Source of the DNA: Polyangium mundeleinium
GTDB taxonomy: Bacteria; Myxococcota_A; Polyangia; Polyangiales; Polyangiaceae
Assembly (NCBI RefSeq): GCF_028369105.1
Contig: NZ_JAQNDO010000001.1
Span: 3,812,501 to 3,876,500 of the forward strand
DNA: 64,000 nt
Reading direction: 5' to 3'
Shown here: piece after piece, positions 44,767 to 53,208 of the stretch
Layout of the letters: the number at the start of each line of letters is the position of its first letter
Numbering within the stretch: position 1 is the first letter of the stretch
Made by a program: the position numbers and the translations under genes
The notes under the pieces: generated by a model
What the model was told of the DNA's origin: nothing
Seen by the model: the letters and a program-made list of their open reading frames with translations, nothing else
The model's database searches: none

Positions 44767-46985
44767 GTCGCTTCCTCCGGCAAACCCGACCAGCTCCGGT
44801 CGTTTTTGGGCCCGCGCGCGGGGACCACGTCCACGACGAACCCCGTGAGGTGCGCCATGCCGGAGACCCGCTCGAGCCGCTCGGGCCCGTCGGCCGCGAG
44901 CAGGTTGACGTTCACGCCCCGCGTCGTTCGTGCGACGGAGAGGCCTACTGCGTGCTGATGACCCCAGCCGTGCGGCAAAGCCACGGTCCCCGGCATGAGG
45001 TCGGCGAGCAGGCGCACGGGCACGCGCACCGTGGCCACGTCCGTCGAGACATCCGCGAAATCGCCGTCGGAAAGGCCGATTCTCTTCGCGTCCTCGGGGT
45101 GCACGTAGAGGTGGTTCGTCCCGCCGTCCGGCTCGGCGAAATCTTCGAGGTTGTGGGTCCACGAATTGTGCGTCGTGACCCGCCGCCGCGTGACGAGCTT
45201 CAGCTTGCCCGCGCGGGTGATCTCTGCCTCGTAATCGGCATCGAGCTTTTTCGCGGCGGAGAGCAGCACGTCCGGCGCGAGATTCACCTTGCCGTCCTTC
45301 GTGATGACACGCTTGCCGAGGAAATCGTCAGCACGGTGGGGCGGGCGAAGCCGCCCGTGTATTTGCTCCGCGAGGCGGCCGAACGTCCCATTTCCCGTCG
45401 CGAGCAACATCGCGGAGAGCAAGAGCTCCTGCGGGAGCGAGCGGGGTTCGTCCGGATGGAACCATCCCCGCGCCGCGGTGAGCATCTCCAGGGCGCGCTG
45501 GGCGATGGAGGAGCCGAAGATCGGTTTGCCCGCGGCGCGGCAGAGGTCGAGGTAGATCGTGGCCTCGTCGCGTTGATCGCCGTCCTGCTTCACGACGGGC
45601 CGGGTCGCCTGGAGGTAGGGCCGGCGCTGGAGGCCGAGCAGGAGCGGGAAAATGAAGGGCAGATCGGCCCGTTCGAGCGGCGACGTCGCGGGCAGGACCC
45701 AGTGCGCGAGCGAGCCCGTCTCGTTCACGAAGAGATCCACCGTGACGAGCAGATCGAGTTGTTCGAAGGCGCGCCGCAGCCTCCCCGAGCCCGGCATCGT
45801 GATGAGCGGGTTTCCCCCGGTCACGAAGAGCGCGCGGATCTTGCCGGGCCCCTCGGTGAGAATCTCGTCGGCGAGCAAGCCGCCCGGGAATGCGTCGTTC
45901 ACGGAGCGGAAATCGCCGATGCGGGATCGATCCTCGCGCAGCAGCGTGCCCGTGCGCCGGCCGAACGCGGCGAAATCGAAGATCCCGCGGCCGACGAGCG
46001 TCCCGCCCTCGCGATCGAGGTTGCCCGAGGCGGCGTTGATGCACTCGGCGAGCCAGAACGCGAGCGAGCCATTGCGGCCCATGTTGACGCCGGTCGATAC
46101 GTAGATCGCCGCGCGTCCCGCGTCCCGGTAGGCGCGGACCATCGCGCGAAGGACGTCCGGGGTGATTCCCGTCACGCGCGTGGTGCGCTCGGGTGTCCAC
46201 GGCTCGGCGACGGCGAGGACTTCGTCGAGCCCTTTCATGAAGCGCGCCGCGCGCGCACGATCGATGCCGCCCGTATGCGCGAGCTCGCGCAAAAACGAGA
46301 GGAAAAACCAGACATCCGTGTCGGGCCGGATGAAGACGTGCTCGCCCGCGACCTTGGCGCTTTCGGTGCGGCGCGGGTCGACGACGAAGAGCTTTCCGCC
46401 GCGCGCCTCGATGTCCTTGAGCGCCCGCGCCGGGTTCGGGACCTGGAGGAAGCTCCATTTCGACACGACCGGGTTCGCCCCCACGACGATGAGGCACCGC
46501 GTCCGATCGAGGTCGGGGAACGAGAGCGTGAACGGGAAGCCGTACATCTCGCGCGACACCGCGAACTTATTGCTGCAGTCCTGCGTCGCCGAGGCGTACA
46601 TGCTGCGCGAGCCGAGCCCCTGCATGAAGCCCTGGGCGAAGACGGGGTGCAGCACGGAAAACCCCGCGGCCGTGCCGACGTACATGGCGATGGAATCGGG
46701 GCCGTGTTCGTCGTGGATCCGGCGCACGCGCGCGCCGATGTCGGCGAGGGCCGCGTCCCAGGAGGCAGGCTCGAAGCGCTCGCCGCGGCGCGCGAGGGGG
46801 CGCCGCACGCGGTCGGGCGAGGCGTACATGCGGTGCTGTTTGAGGCCCTTGGGGCAAGCAAAGCCCTCGGTGGCGACGTGCCGCGCGTCGGGCCGGAGCG
46901 CGATGACGCGCCCGCCCTCGACGTCGGCCTCGAGGCCGCAGAGGGCCTCGCAGATGCGGCAAAAGGTAGGGTGTGTATCGGCCAT
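44763..46985 (-). CDS. molybdopterin-dependent oxidoreductase, [4Fe-4S] type
   Basis: 740 aa from the ATG at 46985 (MADTHPTF). The N-terminal [4Fe-4S] ligands are C9-x2-C12-x3-C16-x27-C44 (FCRICEALCGL…GFACPKG). A Cys in the ASATQDCSNKF segment (~150) is at the usual Mo-ligand site of formate dehydrogenase/NarB relatives. Further DMSO-reductase-superfamily blocks: LIVVGANPVVSKWS, DPRRTESAK, VSTGVNMGRNG, SGNLDREGG, FVTGGNPLITMPGSG and a C-terminal dinucleotide-binding domain (NHLYVHPEDAKRIGLSDGD…PHGWGHQ). No Tat signal, so cytoplasmic. Downstream DUF1295 and SDR genes point away from formate oxidation and towards a dedicated organic substrate. First gene of the operon, 73 nt after the divergently unrelated cys genes. 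Confidence 0.9.
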   Translation of the reverse strand: MADTHPTFCRICEALCGLEADVEGGRVIALRPDARHVATEGFACPKGLKQHRMYASPDRVRRPLARRGERFEPASWDAALADIGARVRRIHDEHGPDSIAMYVGTAAGFSVLHPVFAQGFMQGLGSRSMYASATQDCSNKFAVSREMYGFPFTLSFPDLDRTRCLIVVGANPVVSKWSFLQVPNPARALKDIEARGGKLFVVDPRRTESAKVAGEHVFIRPDTDVWFFLSFLRELAHTGGIDRARAARFMKGLDEVLAVAEPWTPERTTRVTGITPDVLRAMVRAYRDAGRAAIYVSTGVNMGRNGSLAFWLAECINAASGNLDREGGTLVGRGIFDFAAFGRRTGTLLREDRSRIGDFRSVNDAFPGGLLADEILTEGPGKIRALFVTGGNPLITMPGSGRLRRAFEQLDLLVTVDLFVNETGSLAHWVLPATSPLERADLPFIFPLLLGLQRRPYLQATRPVVKQDGDQRDEATIYLDLCRAAGKPIFGSSIAQRALEMLTAARGWFHPDEPRSLPQELLLSAMLLATGNGTFGRLAEQIHGRLRPPHRADDFLGKRVITKDGKVNLAPDVLLSAAKKLDADYEAEITRAGKLKLVTRRRVTTHNSWTHNLEDFAEPDGGTNHLYVHPEDAKRIGLSDGDFADVSTDVATVRVPVRLLADLMPGTVALPHGWGHQHAVGLSVARTTRGVNVNLLAADGPERLERVSGMAHLTGFVVDVVPARGPKNDRSWSGLPEEAT

Positions 46986-47058
46986 GGGTATACGCCCGGG
47001 CGAGCCGGGCGGCCCCATATAGCGAGACCGCTGGCAAGGGACCAGAGGTCAGCAGGCT

Positions 47059-48027
47059 TCAGATCTCGAAATCGGCCGGATACTCGTCGTCCCCGGGCTG
47101 GCTGCCCGCGGCGATGACGCGGGTCTCCGGGGGTTTGACAGCGACACGCGAGCGTTTCGGGATGCCCCGCGTCAAAAACACCGAGCCGCCGACGACGCTG
47201 CCTTGCCCCACCACGGTCTGGCCGCCGAGCACCGTCGCGTTCGCGTAGAGCGTGACGGCGTCCTCGACGGTCGGGTGGCGCTTCGTGTCGCGAATGACGC
47301 GGCCCCGCTCGTCCTTCGGGTGCGACATCGCGCCGAGCGTCACGCCCTGGTAGACCTTTACGTGACCGCCGATGTGGCTCGTCTCGCCGATGACGACGCC
47401 GGTGGCGTGATCGATGAAGAAGCTCTCGCCGACGGTCGCGCCGGGGTGGATGTCCGCGCCGCTGCGAGAATGGGCCCACTCGCTCATGATGCGCGGCATG
47501 AGCGGCACGCCGAGCACGTAAAGCTCGTGCGCCACGCGGTGCACCGTGATCGCGAGCAGGCCCGGGTACGAAAGGATGACCTCGTCCAGGCTGCCCGCCG
47601 CCGGGTCTCCGTCGTACGCCGCTTGCACGTCGAGCAGGAGCGTGTCGCGGATTTCGGGCAGGCGGCTGAGCAGCCGGCACGCGATGTGCCGGCCGTACTC
47701 GGCGCAGCCCCCGGCCTCTTTTTCCTCCGCGGGGTCGCGCTCCGACTCGCCGGCCCAGCAGAGGCATTTCTCGATTTGCGTCGCGAGCTTCTCGCGCAGC
47801 GTCGAGACGAGCGTGACGACGTGATAACGAAGGTTGCCCTCCGTCAGGTCCTGACGCCCGTAATACCCGGGGTAGAAGACCTGGAAGAGGAGCTCGATGA
47901 TCTCGAAGATCTCCTCGCGGGAGGGCAGGAACTTCTTGCCGATGTAGTGGCCGCGGCGATCGCGCCCGTAGCTCGCGATCAGCCCGTCCACAACCTTGCC
48001 GAGACCGTTGTCCGGATCGCCCATCAT
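47059..48027 (-). CDS. cysE: serine O-acetyltransferase
   Basis: 322 aa. The C-terminal left-handed beta-helix of hexapeptide repeats is clear: SGADIHPGATVGESFFIDHATGVVIGETSHIGGHVKVYQGVTLGA with catalytic Asp/His in DHATG, then a second set (NATVLGGQTVVGQGSVVGGSVFL). The ~170-residue N-terminal helical part is longer than in E. coli CysE and of the EpsC type (TVHRVAHELYVLGVPLMPRIMSEWAHSRSG). Makes O-acetylserine from serine and acetyl-CoA, the substrate of the CysK encoded 55 nt upstream on the same strand. The usual C-terminal Ile that binds CysK is present (…ADFEI). Confidence 0.93.
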   Translation of the reverse strand: MMGDPDNGLGKVVDGLIASYGRDRRGHYIGKKFLPSREEIFEIIELLFQVFYPGYYGRQDLTEGNLRYHVVTLVSTLREKLATQIEKCLCWAGESERDPAEEKEAGGCAEYGRHIACRLLSRLPEIRDTLLLDVQAAYDGDPAAGSLDEVILSYPGLLAITVHRVAHELYVLGVPLMPRIMSEWAHSRSGADIHPGATVGESFFIDHATGVVIGETSHIGGHVKVYQGVTLGAMSHPKDERGRVIRDTKRHPTVEDAVTLYANATVLGGQTVVGQGSVVGGSVFLTRGIPKRSRVAVKPPETRVIAAGSQPGDDEYPADFEI

Positions 48028-48082
48028 GCAACGCTCGGGGGCTCTGCTCGGCGAACCGAGCTACGTCCCCGAACCCTCTCTT

Positions 48083-49066
48083 TCACGTGGCCGTCGCCTT
48101 TTCCACGGCCTCGAACATGCCCTCGAAGAGCACGGTCGAGAGGTACCGCTCGCCGGCGTCCGGCAGCACGGCGACGATCGTCTTGCCCTCGAACGCGGGA
48201 TCATTCGCGAGCCGGAGCGCCGCGACCATCGCCGCCCCGCACGAGATACCGGCGAGGATGCCCTCCTCGCGCGCGAGCCGCCGCGCCATGGCGATCGAGT
48301 CGTCGTTCGTCACGGTCTCCACCCGATCCACGAGCGAGAGATCGAGGTTTCGCGGGACGAACCCCGCGCCGATCCCCTGGATCTTGTGCGGCGAGGGCTT
48401 GACCTCTTGCCCGGCGAGCGTCTGCGTGATGACGGGCGAGTGCGAGGGCTCGACCGCGACGGTGACGATCTTCTTGCCCTTCGTTTGCTTGATGTATCGC
48501 GAGACGCCGGTGATCGTGCCGCCCGTGCCGACGCCGCTGACGAGGACGTCGACCTCGCCGTCGGTGTCCTCCCAGATCTCGGGGCCCGTGGTCGTCTCGT
48601 GGATGGCGGGGTTCGCCGGGTTCTCGAACTGCTTCATCAGCACGTACTTGTCGGGCTGCGTCGCGGCGAGCTCCTCGGCGCGGGCGATGGCGCCCTTCAT
48701 GCCGAGCGGGCCGGGCGTCAGGATGATCTGCGCGCCGAGCGCGACCAGCACCTTGCGCCGCTCCATGCTCATCGTCTCGGGCATCGTCAGCACGCACGTA
48801 TACCCGCGCGACGCCGCGGCGAACGCGAGCGCGATGCCCGTGTTGCCGCTCGTGGCCTCGACGATCGACATGCCCGGGCGGAGGGCGCCGCGCTCCTCGG
48901 CGTCCCACACCATCGCGGCGCCGATGCGGCATTTGACCGAGTAGGCGGGGTTGCGGCCTTCGACCTTGGCCAGCACGGTCGCGCGGGCGCCCGCCGTGAG
49001 GCGGTTGATCCGGACGAGGGGCGTGCGCCCGATGCTGCGTGAGTTGTCTTCGTAGATACGCGCCAT
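48083..49066 (-). CDS. cysK: cysteine synthase A (O-acetylserine sulfhydrylase)
   Basis: 327 aa. PLP Lys in [11 protein letters not shown], substrate loop [22 protein letters not shown], phosphate loop [21 protein letters not shown] and GISCGAAM are all standard CysK blocks. Converts O-acetylserine and sulfide to cysteine. Directly followed by cysE, giving a cysK-cysE operon. The gene-free 49067-50058 interval with its terminator-bearing inverted repeats lies upstream of the start, so the promoter must be within 49067-49130 or inside that element. Confidence 0.95.
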   Translation of the reverse strand: MARIYEDNSRSIGRTPLVRINRLTAGARATVLAKVEGRNPAYSVKCRIGAAMVWDAEERGALRPGMSIVEATSGNTGIALAFAAASRGYTCVLTMPETMSMERRKVLVALGAQIILTPGPLGMKGAIARAEELAATQPDKYVLMKQFENPANPAIHETTTGPEIWEDTDGEVDVLVSGVGTGGTITGVSRYIKQTKGKKIVTVAVEPSHSPVITQTLAGQEVKPSPHKIQGIGAGFVPRNLDLSLVDRVETVTNDDSIAMARRLAREEGILAGISCGAAMVAALRLANDPAFEGKTIVAVLPDAGERYLSTVLFEGMFEAVEKATAT

Positions 49067-49130
49067 GGGGCGCGGACTCTACCACGCGCGGCGCGATCCG
49101 GGAGTTCTCTCCTTGGGAAGCCGCCTCGCT

Positions 49131-49287
49131 GGGGCTTTGCCCCAGACCCCAGCAGGGGCTGTCCGCCCCTGCACCCGGACCAGCGAGGCGCTGGACCCAG
49201 GGTTGAAAACCTGCGCGGTGCGCAGTTTTTCAAACAGGCCGACGAAGAGGCGGGGGTGCCAGCAGAACCCGGAGCGCGGCTGTCTTG
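49131..49287 (+). repeat. left arm of large inverted repeat
   Basis: Pairs with 49840-49998. It contains nested hairpins: GGGGC-TTT-GCCCC at 49131-49143, CAGGGGC…GCCCCTG around 49152-49171, CAGCG-AGG-CGCTG near 49181-49193 and the terminator-like stem at 49211-49225. Confidence 0.9.
49206..49230. terminator. bidirectional terminator-like hairpin in left arm
   Basis: A-rich flank, CTGCGC (49211-49216), loop GGT, GCGCAG (49220-49225), then TTTTT. The flanking A and T runs would let it work in either direction. It faces the cysK promoter region. Confidence 0.6.
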
Positions 49288-49385
49288 GTCGGCAGGGTCG
49301 TTGCCGGTCTTGACCCGGGCTCCGGCGCTCGTCCGGCGAGCCTTTGCGCCCGGTTGTGCTCTTCAAGTGCGCGGCCTGAGACCGC

Positions 49386-49839
49386 CTCCGCCCTCATTCA
49401 CGCGAGGCCCGCGACGCCTCGAACCCGCCTCCACCTCCTCGCAATGCGCCCGGAAGCGCTTCCCGCCCGATTCCCCTTTGTCGGAACGCCCCTCGCCTCT
49501 GCGCCGAGGTCGATTCCGCGTTTCCGGCAACACGCGCAGAGCCGTCTCCCAGGTCGTTCCCCTTTTTCGGAACGCCCTCCGCCTCGTTTCCGGGAGCGTT
49601 CCCCTTTTTTGGAACGCAGGTCGACGCCGCCCCCGAGGTCCTTCCCACATCGTGCAATGCGTCTGGATCCGCTTCCGGGGACGTTCCCGATTCCGGGAAC
49701 ACGTCCCGCCGCGGGCTGGGGCGCGTTCCGACAAAGGGGAACGAGCGTTTCACCGTTTCCGGGGGCATTGTCCCTCCCGCAAAGCGCGTCCACACGTCCC
49801 GCGCTCCCGTTGCACGGACCGGTCAGCACCGTTGCCGCT
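49386..49839. repeat. degenerate 42-43-bp tandem array with TTCC…GGAA palindromes
   Basis: Units can be anchored on a (G/A)TTCC core at 49471, 49514, 49557, 49599, 49642, 49684, 49726, 49768 and 49810, with two weaker units before. In the best copies the core is GTTCCCCTTTTTCGGAACG (49556-49574) or an inverted version, CGTTCCGACAAAGGGGAACG (49724-49743), and GTTCCCG-ATTC-CGGGAAC (49683-49700). Steps are 43, 43, 42, 43, 42, 42, 42, 42 bp. The array ends exactly where the right inverted-repeat arm begins. Confidence 0.8.
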
Positions 49840-49998
49840 CAAGACAGCCGCGCTCCGGGTCCTGCTGGCACCCCCGCCTCTTCGTCGGCCTGTTTGAAAA
49901 ACTGCGCACCGCGCAGGTTTTCAACCCTGGGTCCAGCGCCTCGCTGGTCCGGGGTCGAGGGGGCGGACAGCCCCCCGCGGGGTCTGGGGCGGAGCCCC
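49840..49998 (-). repeat. right arm of large inverted repeat
   Basis: Reverse complement of 49131-49287. The inner ~108 bp differ by one base; the outer ~50 bp, rich in G and C runs, have several substitutions and small indels, as if the loop-forming ends drift faster. Confidence 0.9.
49897..49921. terminator. bidirectional terminator-like hairpin in right arm
   Basis: Copy of the left-arm hairpin: AAAAA, CTGCGC (49902-49907), loop ACC, GCGCAG (49911-49916), G, TTTT. It lies past the stop of the minus-strand gene on the far side, so it cannot serve that gene; it insulates the array instead. Confidence 0.6.
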
Positions 49999-50058
49999 GG
50001 GCGCGGCGCTACCCAGATGAGACCCATGCTCAGGAGAGGACGGGGGGAGGGAATCGTT

Positions 50059-50640
50059 CTACTGGCAGAACTCCTGCGTGCACACGCCGCCGATCGGCGC
50101 GCAGATTCCGCAGCTCTCGTTGCAGCAATACTCGCCGGGGCCGCAAATGTTCTCCCTGCAGCGCACGCCGCCCGGCTCCGGGCGGCCCCAGGCGGTCCTC
50201 AGGCAGCCGCAGCCGCATTCGTCGGAGAAGGGCCGGGACCCCGGCTCACAGCGGAACAGAATGACCGCGCATCGGTCCAGGTCTCGGGAGATGTAACGTC
50301 GTCGTGGGTTCGCGCAGCGGGCCCCTGACGGTTGTCGCGGAACACACACGCCGATGCAATCCGCGCCGCCTCGGGCCGGATTACAATCGTCCCCCGGCAG
50401 ATCGATGCACCGCAGGTTGCCGGGACACCGGAGACCCGCGAATCCGCCGCAACGCGGGAGCCTCGCGAGATCCTGGACGGAGAGCGCGTCCTCCGCCGCT
50501 TCGAGGTCCCCTTCTTCCGCGGCCGTGACGGGGAGGCCCGCCTCGAGCTCGTCGCCCGTCGGTTCGCCGGCCACGCAGGCGCTTCCCATGATCGTGGCGC
50601 CGAGCGCGAGCCCGAGCAGCGCAAATCCCTTGGTCCACAT
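50059..50640 (-). CDS. Cys-rich secreted protein/lipoprotein, myxobacterial type
   Basis: 193 aa; the ATG at 50640 has GGGAGG about seven bases upstream. The signal peptide ends in a lipobox-like MGSAC (Cys about 22), followed by an acidic pro-like linker. The mature part holds about 20 Cys in two modules: CGGFAGLRCPGNLRCIDLP-type repeat with DDCNPARGGADCIGVCV, a motif common in myxobacterial secreted proteins, and a C-terminal CxCGCLR…CRENICGPGEYCCNESCGICAP knot-like block. Function unknown; protease-inhibitor-like or adhesion roles are possible. Divergent from another Cys-rich secreted gene with 282 nt between. Confidence 0.75.
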   Translation of the reverse strand: MWTKGFALLGLALGATIMGSACVAGEPTGDELEAGLPVTAAEEGDLEAAEDALSVQDLARLPRCGGFAGLRCPGNLRCIDLPGDDCNPARGGADCIGVCVPRQPSGARCANPRRRYISRDLDRCAVILFRCEPGSRPFSDECGCGCLRTAWGRPEPGGVRCRENICGPGEYCCNESCGICAPIGGVCTQEFCQ

Positions 50641-50922
50641 ACGGTCCCTCCCTTTCACGAGCGGGGGCGACCCTCGGCCATGCCGAGCGACGCCCCCAAA
50701 CCCCCTCGGGGGCAGCGCGGGAAGACGAATGAATCCCCCCCCTTTCCTCGATCGAGCACGACGTGTACCGTTCCTCTGGCGTGCATTCGGCGCCCGCGTG
50801 TTCAGGAATGGCACAGCGCGGACTCGACACGGTTGGCAAATCGGGCGATAGGGGAGAGCCGATTCGAGGGCGCTTCCATTGACACGGCATTCCGTCACCC
50901 AAGGAAACGATCGAGGTGAACC

Positions 50923-51231
50923 ATGGGAAAGCGCATGGGGGGGACGATGCTGGCCTGCATGATCGGAGCGGCGTGCGCGCTCGCGGGGGCCTCGGCGCGC
51001 GCGGAGGCGCGCGGGGCGCCGGGGAGCGAGGCGCGCGCGGGGACCTCGGAGGCGAGAGGCGCTCTCGCCGCCGAGCCGACCCTGTGCGCGCGTTGCATGC
51101 GCGGGTGCCTGCGCGGCGATTATCGATGGTGGCCGTTCAACTGCGAGACGCTCTGCGCGGTGCTCCTGTGCAGGCCCGAGCGGTGGGTCGGCCCCGACGG
51201 AGAGGTGCCGACGCGCGCGGTTCAGCCCTGA
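50923..51231 (+). CDS. small Cys-rich exported protein
   Basis: 102 aa. GAGGTG lies 4-5 nt before the ATG. The signal peptide (MGKRMGGTMLACMIGAACALAGASARA) is followed by a ~25-residue Ala/Glu/Arg linker and a mature CARCMRGCLRGDYRWWPFNCETLCAVLLC core with seven Cys in about 28 residues. No family recognised. The pattern suggests a small disulfide-stabilised secreted peptide. Its 3' end overlaps the convergent neighbour by 10 nt. Confidence 0.65.
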   Translation: MGKRMGGTMLACMIGAACALAGASARAEARGAPGSEARAGTSEARGALAAEPTLCARCMRGCLRGDYRWWPFNCETLCAVLLCRPERWVGPDGEVPTRAVQP

Positions 51232-51773
51232 GGGGGGCTTTTTTCGGGAGCGGGGGCCGCGCGCACGAACGTGGCATTCCCCTGAAAACACGTGACCGAG
51301 GACCCATTCGGGTCCCACGGATGGTAACGCGACACGTCGACGGGCGCCTCGCGCACCGTGGTCCCCTCGGGCGTCGTGACGTATGCCGTCAGCGCGTGGG
51401 GCACGTCGTCGGCGAGCAGGCGGCTCGAAAGGACCTGGAAATGGGCGCTCCACGCGCCGTCCTCGGCGAGGCGGCACCATCCCTCGGCGAGCGAGAGCGG
51501 GGCAATGACGTCACACACCGCGTCCCGCGGTGCTCGCATCTCACAGGTCTGGTCCTCGGGCGTGATCTCGATGCAGGGTTTGCCGTCGAGGAAAAGTTCG
51601 ATGTGAGGGGGATGTTCGCCGCCGGGAATCGAGACGAGCGCGTCGAAGCGGACGACGAGGCTCGTGAAACAGCCGTCGCCCGGAGCCTCCGCGTCGTGTG
51701 ATGGCAGGGCCTGCGAGCCGAGCGAGACGAGCAGAGCGGCGGCCGCGGCGAATGATGTTCCATGTTCGTACAT
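51222..51773 (-). CDS. putative exported protein of unknown function
   Basis: 183 aa from the ATG at 51773 (MYEHGTSFAAAAALLVSLGSQALP), which gives a plausible Sec signal; an ATG six codons upstream is the alternative. The mature part has six Cys and a beta-rich pattern (FTSLVVRFDALVSIPGGEHPPHIELFLDGKPCIEI, WSAHFQVLSSRL). Nothing matches a family I know. Convergent overlap of 10 nt with the small Cys-rich gene. The upstream gap to the AAA ATPase gene is 100 nt. Confidence 0.6.
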   Translation of the reverse strand: MYEHGTSFAAAAALLVSLGSQALPSHDAEAPGDGCFTSLVVRFDALVSIPGGEHPPHIELFLDGKPCIEITPEDQTCEMRAPRDAVCDVIAPLSLAEGWCRLAEDGAWSAHFQVLSSRLLADDVPHALTAYVTTPEGTTVREAPVDVSRYHPWDPNGSSVTCFQGNATFVRAAPAPEKSPPQG

Positions 51774-51873
51774 GTCCCCTGCGCATACCAATTTCCATGC
51801 CGGTTCCGTCCGCTCCTTACCGTTTGACAGGCAGGCGCGCCGGCGCTTTCATGCCGCCGCTGGAAACACGAAG

Positions 51874-53208
51874 ATGCCCGATCCCGCCTCACAGCTCCTC
51901 CCGTACGACCAGATCAAGCAGCAGCTCGACGCCGGCGCCGTCGCTTGCCTCGCGTCCGCGAGCCCGGAGAGCGTCAACGCGCAGCTTCCTGCGATCTCCT
52001 ACAAGAAGTCCACGATCACGATCGAGCTCTCGTTCCAGAGCCTACCCAAGGAGGCGTTTTTCCCCATCGTGGACGTGCTCGCGCAGTACTTCCGGTACTT
52101 CACGGAGTTTCGCCGCAGCTATTTCGGGGTCGTGGTCGTCGCGGATCATCACAGCCCCTTTGAACGCCGGATGTTCGACCGGAAAAAACCGGGCGAGGCG
52201 CTCGAGCTCCCGCCGCCGATGAAGGTGACGTTCCGGTTCGACCCGAAGGGGCACGGCGCGGTTTCCTTCGAAAAAGAGGCGCTCCTCCTGCAAGAGGAGA
52301 TCAATTGTATCCTCGACGTCCTGCGCCGATATGCCTTTCACACGGGCGACGCGGCGAACGCGAGCTCGCCGAAGCAGAAGCTCGCCGAGCTCGGCGCCGT
52401 GGTCTTCGAGGCGAGCCCCGCCTTCTCGGAGGATCGCATCGCCGGCTACGAGCGCACGAAGCGCGAGGTGCGCGAGACCATCGTCCTGCCGCTCCTCCAC
52501 CCCGAGATCTTCATGGCCGTCGGCGAAATGGCCCGCACGCGGCCGGGCGCGAGCGTGCCGCGCGCCGTGCTTTTCGAAGGGCCGCCGGGCACGGGCAAGA
52601 CCACGATGGCGCGTGTCATCGCGAGCCAGAGCGGGATCCCGCTCGTCTACGTGCCCGTCGAGTCGATCATGAGCAAATGGTTCGGCGAATCGGAGAAACG
52701 GCTCGACCAGATCTTCGACCGGGCGGGCGCGCTCCCGCGGAGTATTGTGTTCCTCGACGAGATCGACGCTTTCGCCGGCTCACGCGATCGGGCGATGCAC
52801 GAGGGGACGCGGCGTATCCTCTCGGTGCTGCTCCGCCAGATGCAGGGGCTCGTCGATACGAGCAACGTGGTGGTGATTGGCGCGACGAACCGCAAGGACG
52901 ACCTGGATCCGGCGCTCCTCAGCCGCTTCAACCTTTTCGTCCATTTCCCGCTCCCGGACGCGGAGGAGCGGGCGGCCATCCTCGCCTATTATGCAAAGCA
53001 CCTCGGCCCGGAGGAGCTTCGTTCGCTCGCGGAAAAGGCCGAGGGTCGATCGGGGCGTGAGCTCGAGGATGGGTGCGGCGTGGCCGAGCGGATGTGGGCC
53101 TCGCAGATCATCGCGACGAACGCGAGCGTGACGCCGCCTCCGGTGGAGACGTACGCCACGGCGTTTCGGTTGAAATTCCGATGGTCGGGAGGAGGCGGGG
53201 CTACTTGA
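51874..53208 (+). CDS. AAA-family ATPase (FtsH/Vps4-like core)
   Basis: 444 aa. Residues 1-~185 are a unique alpha/beta N-terminal domain (DQIKQQLDAGAVACLASASPESVNAQLPA, YFRYFTEFRRSYFGVVVVADHH). The AAA module spans ~190-420: Walker A GPPGTGKT at 236-243, pore-loop-like SKWFGESEKRLDQIF, Walker B IVFLDEIDAFAG (291-302), sensor-1 GATNRKDDLDPALLSRF, and a sensor-2 lid SGRELEDGC. No membrane segment or protease domain, so it is probably an unfoldase or remodelling factor with a specialised N-domain. Start at 51874 because the upstream open stretch overlaps the opposite gene's signal peptide. Confidence 0.87.
   Translation: MPDPASQLLPYDQIKQQLDAGAVACLASASPESVNAQLPAISYKKSTITIELSFQSLPKEAFFPIVDVLAQYFRYFTEFRRSYFGVVVVADHHSPFERRMFDRKKPGEALELPPPMKVTFRFDPKGHGAVSFEKEALLLQEEINCILDVLRRYAFHTGDAANASSPKQKLAELGAVVFEASPAFSEDRIAGYERTKREVRETIVLPLLHPEIFMAVGEMARTRPGASVPRAVLFEGPPGTGKTTMARVIASQSGIPLVYVPVESIMSKWFGESEKRLDQIFDRAGALPRSIVFLDEIDAFAGSRDRAMHEGTRRILSVLLRQMQGLVDTSNVVVIGATNRKDDLDPALLSRFNLFVHFPLPDAEERAAILAYYAKHLGPEELRSLAEKAEGRSGRELEDGCGVAERMWASQIIATNASVTPPPVETYATAFRLKFRWSGGGGAT

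Larger units (their letters stand above)
49131..49998. other. composite non-coding element: inverted repeats flanking a phased palindrome array
   Basis: An 868-bp block inside the only long gene-free interval (49067-50058). Two arms of about 158 bp (49131-49287 and 49840-49998) are inverted copies of each other, with one mismatch over the inner ~108 bp. Between them, after ~98 bp of unique sequence, lies a degenerate 42-43-bp tandem array. Frames are open on both strands only because of base composition, and 43-bp steps break any codon phase. No transposase and no clear target-site duplication is seen. It could be a MITE-like unit or a structured regulatory or DNA-binding region. Confidence 0.7.

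Noticed and set aside
49386-49839. CRISPR array
   Set aside because: Period is 42-43 bp but there are no conserved repeats separated by unique spacers; the whole unit is degenerate and the palindrome is the conserved part. No cas genes are near.
49256-50328. Long open frames on both strands through the inverted-repeat element
   Set aside because: They are open in several frames at once and the 43-bp steps break codon phase. No signal or ribosome site supports them.
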